From Virgibacillus_F sp049310925 (GTDB lineage: Bacteria; Bacillota; Bacilli; Bacillales; Amphibacillaceae), in assembly GCF_049310925.1 (NCBI RefSeq), contig NZ_JBMERP010000106.1, positions 1 through 9,473 of the forward strand: 9,473 nucleotides of DNA, read 5' to 3'. The notes below the pieces were generated by a model. That model was given only the letters and a program-made list of their open reading frames with translations, made no database searches and had not been told where the DNA came from. Both the position numbers and the translations under genes were made by a program. Shown piece after piece: positions 1-6,375 of the stretch (within the stretch, counting starts at the first letter, position 1; every line of letters starts with the position of its first letter).

Positions 1-1416
1 AAAAGTAAAGATACGGTACAACCTGGAGAGCCAACTTTCAATAAGTGGCCGATTTTAATTGTATTAATTTCAGGGGCTTTCGTAGCCATTTTAAATCAGA
101 CGTTATTAGCTACGGCATTACCACATATTATGAATGACTTAAACCTGGATGCAAATGTTGCCCAATGGTTACAGTCTATTTTCATGTTGGTTAACGGTAT
201 TATGATTCCAATTACGGCGTTTTTAATTGGCCGTTATACTACTAGAGGATTGTTCCTTACTGCAATGGGACTGTTTGCTGTAGGCACGATTGTTTGTGCA
301 GTCGCACCAGGTTTTGGAGTTTTAATGGTAGGGAGAATTCTACAGGCCTCTGGTGCAGGTATAATTTTACCACTTATGCAAACTATATTATTCTTGATTT
401 TTCCTATTGAAAAACGAGGAATGGCTATGGGTATGTTCGGTTTAGTTATTTCTTTTGCACCGGCAATAGGTCCTACCTTATCAGGATGGCTGGTAGGACA
501 TTTCCCATGGAGAAGTCTATTCTATGTGATTCTGCCAATTATTATAGTTGATATCATTGTTGCTTACATCATTCTTAAAAATGTAACAAAGCAAACATTT
601 CCCAAGCTTGATATCTTGTCCATCATCCTGTCTTCCTTAGGTTTTGGCGGCATATTATATGCATTTAGTACTGCAGGTGGAAGTGGATGGGATAGTATGC
701 AGGTTATCGTTTCTATGATTGTAGGTATTATTGCACTTACTTGGTTTATATTCAGACAGTTGAAATTAGATGAACCAATACTTGAATTCAGGGTATTTAA
801 AAATAAAGTTTTCACCTTAACTACTGTACTTGGAATGGTTGTATTTATTGCAATGATCGGAGGATCAATTGTATTACCGTTACTAATGCAGAATATGCTG
901 GGTTTCACTGCATTGGAATCAGGCTTGATGCTATTGCCCGGAGCTCTTTTAATGGGGATTATGAATCCTGTTACAGGTAGGTTATTTGATAAATTTGGTG
1001 CTAGATGGCTGGCGATTATAGGATTATCCATTATAACCGTAACAACATTTATGTTTACTGATCTTTCTTCTGAAACAACATTTATGTACCTGACAGTAGT
1101 TAATGCTGTAAGGATGTTTGGAGTCGCAATGGTTATGATGCCAGTAACGACAGCTGGATTGAATCAGTTACCAGTAGATTTAATACCACATGGCACCGCA
1201 ATGAACAACACAATGCGTCAAATAGCTGGGGCAGTTGGTACCGCATTGCTGATAACCGTAATGACAAATAGCGCCCTGCCAGACCAAGGTGTCAACGGAG
1301 CGGTACATGGTGTTAACGTGTCATTTATAGTAGCAGGAATCTTTGCTATTGTGGGTCTAATTATATCCTTCTTTATTAAAAGTCCGGAGAATAAAGCGGT
1401 TGATTCTAAGGCGTGA
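1..1416 (+). CDS. MFS drug-efflux transporter, DHA2 (14-helix) family, LmrB-like; 5' end outside window
   Basis: The reading frame is open from base 1 and runs 471 residues to a TGA stop. Although an ATG lies at 130, residues encoded before it form the first membrane helix and the family signature NQTLLATALP (visible residues 32-41), so the true start is upstream of the window, probably by only a short tail. Further family marks are RILQASGAGIILPL (motif B-like, helix 4) and the SFAPAIGPTLSGWL segment (motif C, the antiporter motif of helix 5). The rest is a series of hydrophobic helices consistent with 14 in total. Proteins of this group (EmrB/QacA, LmrB of Bacillus) sit in the cytoplasmic membrane and export lipophilic drugs in exchange for protons; substrate cannot be read from the sequence. 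No terminator is visible after it, and metA follows 80 bases later behind its own promoter. Family assignment is secure, substrate is unknown. Confidence 0.93.
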   Translation, partial: KSKDTVQPGEPTFNKWPILIVLISGAFVAILNQTLLATALPHIMNDLNLDANVAQWLQSIFMLVNGIMIPITAFLIGRYTTRGLFLTAMGLFAVGTIVCAVAPGFGVLMVGRILQASGAGIILPLMQTILFLIFPIEKRGMAMGMFGLVISFAPAIGPTLSGWLVGHFPWRSLFYVILPIIIVDIIVAYIILKNVTKQTFPKLDILSIILSSLGFGGILYAFSTAGGSGWDSMQVIVSMIVGIIALTWFIFRQLKLDEPILEFRVFKNKVFTLTTVLGMVVFIAMIGGSIVLPLLMQNMLGFTALESGLMLLPGALLMGIMNPVTGRLFDKFGARWLAIIGLSIITVTTFMFTDLSSETTFMYLTVVNAVRMFGVAMVMMPVTTAGLNQLPVDLIPHGTAMNNTMRQIAGAVGTALLITVMTNSALPDQGVNGAVHGVNVSFIVAGIFAIVGLIISFFIKSPENKAVDSKA

Positions 1417-1429
1417 TAGGCTTTAGGAA

Positions 1430-1458
1430 TTGCTGAAATATGCACTTAACCTTATAAT
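1430..1458 (+). promoter_or_regulatory. sigma-A promoter for metA
   Basis: A TTGCTG -35 (1430-1435) and a perfect TATAAT -10 (1453-1458) are separated by 17 bases, the optimal spacing. Transcription would start near 1465, giving a leader of about 30 bases before metA. That leader is too short for a SAM riboswitch or a T-box, the usual methionine controls in Bacillus relatives. Confidence 0.7.
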
Positions 1459-1496
1459 AGGAAACATTACCTAAAATAAGGAAGGAGGGGTGTCAG

Positions 1497-2405
1497 TTGC
1501 CCATAAACATTCCTGAGAAATTACCTGTAAGAGAAGCGTTAAAACAGGAAAAAATATTTATTATGGATGAGGACCGAGCAAGAACCCAGGACATCCGCCC
1601 ATTAAATATAGTGATTTTGAATTTAATGCCTGAGAAGGAAAAGACAGAGCTGCAGCTTTTAAGATTATTAGGAAATACACCATTGCAGGTCAATATCACT
1701 TTTTTGAGAATGGCTACCCATGAGTCAAAAAATGTTAGCAAGTCCTATCTTGACACGTTCTATTCAACATTTGAGAGCATTAAAAATCGCCGTTTCGATG
1801 GTATGATAATTACCGGAGCGCCCATTGAGCGATTAGAGTTTGAAGAGGTAAATTATTGGGAAGAAATAAAAGAGATAATGGAATGGTCTAAACAAAATGT
1901 GACCTCTGTTCTTCATATTTGCTGGGGAGCACAAGCTGCATTATATTACCATTATGGAATTGGAAAATATGAATTACCTAAAAAATGTTTTGGCATTTTT
2001 AAACATCAGCTTTCCGATCCAACAATCAAGCTTGTTCGTGGATTTGATGAAGTTTTCAATGCACCTCATTCAAGACACACAACTGTTTCAAGTGAGGAAA
2101 TAAGTAAAAATCCGGATTTAACATTGCTCTCATCCTCTGAGGAAGAGGCACCATTTATCATCATGTCTAAAGATGCAAAGCATATCATGATCACTGGTCA
2201 CCTCGAGTATGATGCCATAACGCTTGCTGATGAATATAAGCGTGATATTCTTAAAGGGGAAGATGTTGCTATACCAAAAAATTACTTTCCGGATAACAAC
2301 ACAGACCAACGTCCACTGAACTCGTGGAGGTCACACACCCATTTACTTTTTTATAATTGGCTGAATTACTACGTTTATCAACAAACGCCGTTTGAATGGG
2401 ACTGA
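1497..2405 (+). CDS. metA: Homoserine O-acetyltransferase (MetA family, acetyl-CoA type predicted)
   Basis: This cytoplasmic enzyme acylates homoserine in the first committed step of methionine synthesis. At 302 residues it has full family length. The catalytic cysteine is Cys142 in HICWGAQAALYYHYGI, and the His235/Glu237 pair lies in GHLEYD; Lys47, Ser192 and Arg249 are also at expected positions. Residue 111 is Glu (TGAPIERLEFEEV). In characterised MetA proteins Glu111 goes with acetyl-CoA use and Gly111 with succinyl-CoA, so despite the frequent label homoserine O-succinyltransferase, acetyl transfer is predicted. The start is TTG at 1497, chosen because AAGGAGGGG (1482-1490) lies 6 bases upstream and the protein then begins MPINIPEKLPVREAL as MetA proteins do. 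It has its own sigma-A promoter. No clear terminator follows, so some read-through into the oxidoreductase gene is possible. Confidence 0.96.
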   Translation: MPINIPEKLPVREALKQEKIFIMDEDRARTQDIRPLNIVILNLMPEKEKTELQLLRLLGNTPLQVNITFLRMATHESKNVSKSYLDTFYSTFESIKNRRFDGMIITGAPIERLEFEEVNYWEEIKEIMEWSKQNVTSVLHICWGAQAALYYHYGIGKYELPKKCFGIFKHQLSDPTIKLVRGFDEVFNAPHSRHTTVSSEEISKNPDLTLLSSSEEEAPFIIMSKDAKHIMITGHLEYDAITLADEYKRDILKGEDVAIPKNYFPDNNTDQRPLNSWRSHTHLLFYNWLNYYVYQQTPFEWD

Positions 2406-2514
2406 TTTTTATAGTAACGACAAGCAAGTTTTTTCCGGGAATTTGTATTACTAATAGATTGTTATTGATAAAACACTTACGCTTTTACCAACTCGGGTAC
2501 AAATGCGGTATCAA

Positions 2515-2545
2515 CTTAAGCTCACACTGTTAGCTTTAAGCAGTG
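2515..2545 (+). other. Two mutually exclusive small hairpins in the oxidoreductase leader
   Basis: Arm CTTAAGCT (2515-2522) pairs with AGCTTTAAG (2532-2540) with one bulged T. Inside its loop, CACTG (2525-2529) can pair with CAGTG (2541-2545). The arms interleave, but no linker separates the second arm of the first stem from that of the second, so both full stems could not form together as a pseudoknot. The element ends 12 bases before the ribosome site of the next gene. It may be chance; no T run follows, so it is not a terminator. Confidence 0.25.
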
Positions 2546-2575
2546 AATAACATAAATAAAGGGGTGTAATTTAAA

Positions 2576-3580
2576 ATGCAAAAACAAATTAAACTTGTTA
2601 AACGACCAGTAGGAACACCAACATATGATAATTTTGAATTTGTTGATACACATATCGGAGAACCTGATGAAGGAGAAGTACTCATACGAACAAACTATAT
2701 ATCAGTTGATCCTTATTTAAGAGGAAGAATGAACGATGCAAAATCTTATATACCACCATTTGAATTAAATTCAGTTATTTCAAGTGGCGTAATTGGACAA
2801 GTTGTCGAATCCAAATCCTCAAAGTTTCAGAAAAATGATATCGTAACAGGTCCGCTGGGCTGGCAGGAATATTCAGTTGCAAAAGATTCATCGATCCGTA
2901 AAATTGATGCTGATTTAGCACCAGCTACTGCTTACTTAAGTGTATTAGGTATGACTGGATTAACAGCTTATTTTGGACTTTTAGACATTGGACAGCCTAA
3001 AGATGGAGAAACGGTTGTTGTATCTGGAGCTGCGGGTGCAGTTGGTTCAATTGTCGGTCAAATAGCCAAGATTAAAGGCGCATATGTTGTTGGAATTGCC
3101 GGCTCTGACGAGAAAACAGCTTATCTAATAAATGAATTGGGATTTGATGCAGCAATCAACTACAAAACCCAAGACGTTAGAACGGCTCTAAGTGAAGCAT
3201 GTCCAAAGGGAATTGATGTTTATTTTGAAAACGTTGGTGGAGAAATAGGCGATGCTATACTTCCATTATTAAATAAATTTGCCCGTATTCCTGTTTGCGG
3301 AGCAATTTCCTCATATAATAACGAGGAGGTAGATCTTGGACCTCGCGTTCAGGGTTACCTAATTAAAACCAGTTCGTTAATGAGGGGCTTTACTGTCGGT
3401 GATTATACTCAACGCTTTAAAGAAGGTTCACAAGCATTGGCTGGATGGCTGCAGGATGGTAAATTACAATATGAAGAGACAATTACAGATGGATTTGACC
3501 ACACAATTGATGCTTTCCTTGACCTATTTAAAGGTGGGAATCTAGGAAAGGCAATTGTAAAAGTATCAGATATCGAGTAA
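2576..3580 (+). CDS. yfmJ: NADP-dependent oxidoreductase, MDR superfamily (YfmJ/CurA/leukotriene B4 dehydrogenase type)
   Basis: The 334-residue protein is a zinc-independent medium-chain reductase. The N-terminal catalytic domain carries YISVDPYLRGRM (41-52), the hallmark of the LTB4-12-hydroxydehydrogenase / curcumin reductase branch. The Rossmann fold begins at SGAAGAVGSIVGQIAK (150-165), the AxxGxxG nucleotide loop, followed by GIAGSDEK (173-180), where the basic end suits NADPH. ENVGGEIGDAIL and PVCGAISSYN are also typical. Relatives reduce the C=C bond of alpha,beta-unsaturated carbonyls and some quinones; the physiological substrate is unknown. The overall sequence resembles Bacillus YfmJ closely as I recall it. 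ATG at 2576 is preceded by AAAGGGGTG (2558-2566). A strong hairpin directly after the stop ends the unit. I could not identify a convincing promoter in the 170 bases after metA. Confidence 0.93.
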   Translation: MQKQIKLVKRPVGTPTYDNFEFVDTHIGEPDEGEVLIRTNYISVDPYLRGRMNDAKSYIPPFELNSVISSGVIGQVVESKSSKFQKNDIVTGPLGWQEYSVAKDSSIRKIDADLAPATAYLSVLGMTGLTAYFGLLDIGQPKDGETVVVSGAAGAVGSIVGQIAKIKGAYVVGIAGSDEKTAYLINELGFDAAINYKTQDVRTALSEACPKGIDVYFENVGGEIGDAILPLLNKFARIPVCGAISSYNNEEVDLGPRVQGYLIKTSSLMRGFTVGDYTQRFKEGSQALAGWLQDGKLQYEETITDGFDHTIDAFLDLFKGGNLGKAIVKVSDIE

Positions 3581-3581
3581 A

Positions 3582-3622
3582 AAAGGTGCTGTTCATTAAC
3601 TAATAAAATGAACAGCACCTTT
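3582..3622 (+). terminator. Intrinsic terminator after yfmJ-like gene
   Basis: A perfect 16-bp stem pairs 3582-3597 with 3607-3622 around a 9-base loop, only two bases after the TAA stop. The 3' side ends in TTTCTT, a modest U tract. An A run on the 5' side would give some activity on the opposite strand, although no gene converges on it. Confidence 0.85.
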
Positions 3623-3659
3623 CTTAACAATAATATTCTACATATCTCGACATATTTCG

Positions 3660-3673
3660 GGTGGCCAGGCACC
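3660..3673. repeat. Imperfect GGTGCC-T-GGCACC palindrome, possible dispersed repeat fragment
   Basis: Bases 3660-3673 read GGTGGCCAGGCACC; the reverse strand reads GGTGCCTGGCCACC, which is the palindrome GGTGCCTGGCACC with one extra C. From memory, related GGTGCCTG-type palindromes are scattered between genes in several Bacillaceae genomes. Only one copy is present here, so repeat status cannot be shown from this window. Confidence 0.35.
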
Positions 3674-3674
3674 G

Positions 3675-3700
3675 GTTTTAAACAGATTTAAAAAGGGTAA
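3675..3700 (+). promoter_or_regulatory. Possible sigma-B (general stress) promoter for the DUF2254 gene
   Basis: GTTTTA (3675-3680) and GGGTAA (3695-3700) are separated by 14 bases. The Bacillus sigma-B consensus is GTTTAA, a gap of about 13-15 bases, then GGGTAT, so each hexamer has one mismatch. Transcription would begin around 3707, some 50 bases before the start codon. No better sigma-A pair was found in this gap. The -35 abuts the GGTGCC palindrome. Confidence 0.4.
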
Positions 3701-3760
3701 GTAAAAGAATCATAAGGTTTGGCATGTTAATAGCTAGCAGAGGAAAAGGGGTGAACACGT

Positions 3761-5143
3761 ATGTTTCTTAATTTATTGCCAACTTCTATTAAAAAGTATT
3801 TTCTTATGTCTAAACGACAACGTCAACATGAATTACAATTAACCTTGTGGCGTACTCCATTTTTTTACATTGTAGCGACTATATTTCTTGTGGCGTTTAC
3901 ACTTTTTTTGGATGTTGGATTAGGACTGGCTGATTACACAAATGATTTTTTTCATGCTAGTTTCGCGACTACTAAGCTCCTGATCAGTGCATTGATTGGC
4001 GGTATTTTAACATTAAGTGCATTTACGTTAAACTCACTCCTCGTTGTGTTAACTACTTTTAGCGGTCAGTTTTCACCAAGAATGTTGCAAAACTTTGTAA
4101 AAGATAAACAAACCCAGCATGTTTTGGGAATATTCAATGGGAGCTTTGTGTTCGTCCTGGTTATGTTTCTTTTTATCAGCAGTCATCCTGTAGAATACTT
4201 TGTGGCTGTTCCCTTTGCGACGGCAGGTATTGCTTTTTTAAGTGCCCTTACTTTTATTTTCTTTATTAATCACGCTACAGCCTGGATGCAGGTTCACAAC
4301 ATAACAGATGGTATGAAGCGGGTTTCAGAAGAAATCATCCATGGATCGCTAAAAAAGGATTTAGAAAATTACCGAACCAATAATCCTGGAGATTTATTAA
4401 AAAAATATCAATCTGAAAAAAAGACGGTAAAAGCCACAATTACCGGTTATATACAGCTAATTGACTTCTATGAAATGGTTGAGGAAGCTAAAAAAGATAA
4501 CATTATCATAAAGATTGAAACTAGAATTGGAAGTTTTATTTTAAAAGATAATCTATTATTATCCTATTGGGGACCTGGTGCAGAGGATGTCGATCCAAAA
4601 AAATATATAGATATGATTAATATGGGGCATAAGGAAACAGAAATTCAGGATCTTAAAATGACAATGAATAAACTTGCAGAGATAGCTATTAAAGCCGTTG
4701 GAAATTCTGATCCCAAGACAGCAACCAATACCATACACCAATTATCTGATTTGTTACTGACTATGGACAGAAATATTTCATTTTCACCATACCTGGCTGA
4801 TGAAGATGAGCAAGTTCGTTTTATTATGGAGACAGAAGACTTTGATTATTACCTTTACCAAGGGCTGGGAACAATTCGTCATTATGCACAAAAAAATTAT
4901 CCGATTATAACAGAGCTTATTGCGTCGATTGAGAGGCTTGCAAAATCAATTGATTCCACAAGACACGATAGTCTTTGGAATTTCTCCAGGAATACACTGG
5001 ATCATATTTATACAGAGTTTATCTTTGATATTGATAGAGAATTATTGTTAAAAAAGGTTTATGACCTCGCGGATACCACTGGTCATCTAGGTGAATACAT
5101 TGAAATTGAGGAACGCTTAAGAGATCCACAATTAAGAAAGTAG
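3761..5143 (+). CDS. DUF2254 family integral membrane protein
   Basis: The 460-residue protein has four N-terminal membrane helices (about 33-54, 72-99, 121-140, 146-170) and a soluble C-terminal part of roughly 280 residues. Between helices 2 and 3 lies SGQFSPRMLQNFVKDKQTQHVLG (seen at 101-123), and after helix 4 comes HATAWMQVHNI (171-181). These are the segments by which I recognise DUF2254, a family of predicted membrane proteins with no established function. The C-terminal region is acidic and helical, with no enzyme motif I can identify. ATG at 3761 follows AAAGGGGTG (3745-3753) at 7 bases; a second ATG at 3806 is less well placed. The gene appears monocistronic, with the yfmJ terminator upstream and 267 bases before the next gene. 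A possible sigma-B promoter would make it stress-inducible, which is inference. Confidence 0.88.
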   Translation: MFLNLLPTSIKKYFLMSKRQRQHELQLTLWRTPFFYIVATIFLVAFTLFLDVGLGLADYTNDFFHASFATTKLLISALIGGILTLSAFTLNSLLVVLTTFSGQFSPRMLQNFVKDKQTQHVLGIFNGSFVFVLVMFLFISSHPVEYFVAVPFATAGIAFLSALTFIFFINHATAWMQVHNITDGMKRVSEEIIHGSLKKDLENYRTNNPGDLLKKYQSEKKTVKATITGYIQLIDFYEMVEEAKKDNIIIKIETRIGSFILKDNLLLSYWGPGAEDVDPKKYIDMINMGHKETEIQDLKMTMNKLAEIAIKAVGNSDPKTATNTIHQLSDLLLTMDRNISFSPYLADEDEQVRFIMETEDFDYYLYQGLGTIRHYAQKNYPIITELIASIERLAKSIDSTRHDSLWNFSRNTLDHIYTEFIFDIDRELLLKKVYDLADTTGHLGEYIEIEERLRDPQLRK

Positions 5144-5181
5144 CTTGTATGTGGAAACCCATTTGTGGTCCACATACCAAG
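5144..5181 (+). terminator. Stem-loop after the DUF2254 gene, weak or non-canonical terminator
   Basis: GTATGTGG (5147-5154) pairs perfectly with CCACATAC (5170-5177), and CTT/AAG extends the stem past one bulged C. It starts immediately after the TAG stop. No T run follows, so it may protect the 3' end of the transcript or be a factor-dependent end rather than a true intrinsic terminator. Confidence 0.45.
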
Positions 5182-5226
5182 CGCAAATCAGTTTGTTAAG
5201 ATCAATTGTAAGATACCTTGATTTCA

Positions 5227-5314
5227 GCACTACCCCTAGGGACGAAGAAAAAAAGCATTACACGATATCGTTTGTTGGAAATGCGTAGTGCATCGTGGCC
5301 ATAAAAATTAATGC
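5227..5314. other. Nested inverted repeats in the longest intergenic gap
   Basis: GCATTACACGAT (5255-5266) can pair with ATCGTG (5292-5297) and, after an 11-base bulge, TAATGC (5309-5314). The loop of that hairpin contains GTAGTGC (5285-5291), complementary to GCACTAC (5227-5233) upstream. ATGCGTA also occurs twice (5281 and 5311), 30 bases apart. No coding frame with a ribosome site is present. The element could be a structured RNA, the remains of a repeat, or coincidence; I do not recognise a known RNA family. Confidence 0.3.
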
Positions 5315-5321
5315 GTAACAT

Positions 5322-5355
5322 TTTGTTATACAAATCCGTCTATACATATAACAAA
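5322..5355. promoter_or_regulatory. 9-bp inverted repeat enclosing a promoter-like pair upstream of the DUF4349 gene
   Basis: TTTGTTATA (5322-5330) is the exact reverse complement of TATAACAAA (5347-5355), with 16 bases between. Inside the arms sit TTGTTA (5323-5328) and TATAAC (5347-5352), spaced 18 bases, a plausible sigma-A -35/-10 pair for the gene at 5411. Arm centres are 25 bp apart, over two helical turns, as expected for a dimeric regulator. By symmetry the same promoter-like pair exists on the other strand. Confidence 0.45.
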
Positions 5356-5410
5356 TAGAGTTTGCTTCTATATAAACACTTTGTGGAAGTAAATAGATGG
5401 GGTGGTCAAG

Positions 5411-6316
5411 ATGAAAAAGTGGTCTGTAGTGGTTATTCTTCTAATTAGTGCTCTGTTGGTAGCCTGTAGTAGCGATGAAAGTAGTGAAGCAGGAGACATG
5501 GCAACTGCGGAGAGTTCTGAGGAATCCAAAAGTGCCAACACTGGAACAAATAATGCTAACACTGAGCGAAAACCTAACGCAGCAGAAGACAGCGCCAAGT
5601 CAAAAGAAAATGACGCGCAGCAGGTAAATAGGAAAATTATTTATACGGCAAATCTTCATATATTAGTGAAAAATTTTCAGAAGGCCGTGAAGGATATACA
5701 GAAGCAGGTTTCGGAACGTGGTGGATATATTGTTGAATCGAATATGTATGGTGATTCCGGAGAAGGATCTACAAATGGTCAGATAACCGCTAGAATCCCC
5801 CAGGATAAGTTTAGACAGTTCATTCAGTTTGTTGAAGAAGGCAGCAGTAAAGTCATACAAAGTTCTGTTTCAGGTCAAGACGTTACAGAGGAATACATCG
5901 ATCTGGAGTCACGCTTAAAATCTAAGCGAGTAGTGGAAAAAAGACTACTTTCTTTTATGGAACAGGCAAAAAAGACGGAAGACCTTTTAACTATTTCAGA
6001 AGACTTGGCAACAGTTCAGGAAGAAATTGAAACGATAACGGGAAGAATGAAATACTTACAAAACAAATCTGACTTAGCAACCATCACGATAGAAATACAG
6101 GAAAAAAATGTAACAATTTCAGGGATAAACCAGGATGAGTTAAACACATGGGAAAAAACAAAGCAGCAGTTTTTACAAAGTATTAACTTTTTAATCGCAG
6201 CTTTTTCGGGCATCTTTGTTTTTCTGATTGGAAATTTACCAATACTTATCGTGTTTGGAATCATTGGTTTTGTTGCACTTATAATGGTCAAAAAGAAAAG
6301 AAAGAATAACCATTAA
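5411..6316 (+). CDS. DUF4349 domain lipoprotein with C-terminal membrane segment
   Basis: The 301-residue protein begins with a lipoprotein signal peptide, MKKWSVVVILLISALLVAC, with lipobox LVAC and Cys19 as the lipidated residue. A low-complexity Ser/Glu/Asn linker runs to about residue 72. The DUF4349 domain covers about 75-233 and includes RKIIYTANLHILVKNF, RGGYIVESN, ARIPQDKF and DVTEEYIDLESRLKSKR; residues 165-220 look like a helical coiled-coil hairpin. A 36-residue hydrophobic stretch (258-293) ends in basic KKKRKNNH. The protein should therefore lie outside the membrane, held at both ends. Function is not established. A GTG at 5402 would add three residues, but it lies inside the ribosome site GGGGTGG (5399-5405), so ATG at 5411 is preferred. 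A strong terminator follows directly. Confidence 0.9.
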   Translation: MKKWSVVVILLISALLVACSSDESSEAGDMATAESSEESKSANTGTNNANTERKPNAAEDSAKSKENDAQQVNRKIIYTANLHILVKNFQKAVKDIQKQVSERGGYIVESNMYGDSGEGSTNGQITARIPQDKFRQFIQFVEEGSSKVIQSSVSGQDVTEEYIDLESRLKSKRVVEKRLLSFMEQAKKTEDLLTISEDLATVQEEIETITGRMKYLQNKSDLATITIEIQEKNVTISGINQDELNTWEKTKQQFLQSINFLIAAFSGIFVFLIGNLPILIVFGIIGFVALIMVKKKRKNNH

Positions 6317-6359
6317 AAAATCCCCCCCACGAATAGCTGCTATTCGTGGGGGGATTTTT
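6316..6359. terminator. Bidirectional terminator between the DUF4349 gene and ispA
   Basis: A 14-bp GC-rich stem pairs 6323-6336 with 6340-6353 around a 3-base loop. It is extended, past one bulged C, by AAAAA (6316-6320) with TTTTT (6355-6359). The T run on each strand lets it end both converging transcripts. Its first base is the last base of the DUF4349 stop codon, and ispA stops at 6376 on the other strand. Confidence 0.93.
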
Positions 6360-6375
6360 GGGAATGTAAAGGACG

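Noticed and set aside
564..1031. 155-codon open frame on the - strand
   Set aside because: It is antisense to the transporter, with no family resemblance or ribosome site; it is a shadow of the coding strand.
130..1416. ATG at 130 as the start of the transporter
   Set aside because: It would remove the first membrane helix and half of the NQTLLATALP signature; the frame is open and family-like back to base 1.
2406..2575. Terminator or riboswitch between metA and the oxidoreductase gene
   Set aside because: No stem followed by a T run was found, and no riboswitch family is recognisable; only the weak competing stems at 2515-2545.
3409..3672. 87-codon - strand frame running over the yfmJ terminator
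   Set aside because: It crosses a terminator hairpin and lies mostly antisense to a well-supported gene; the translated hairpin has no protein-like character.
5149..5199. Short open frame after the DUF2254 gene (16 codons)
   Set aside because: It has no ribosome site and overlaps the stem-loop at 5144-5181; too short to support.
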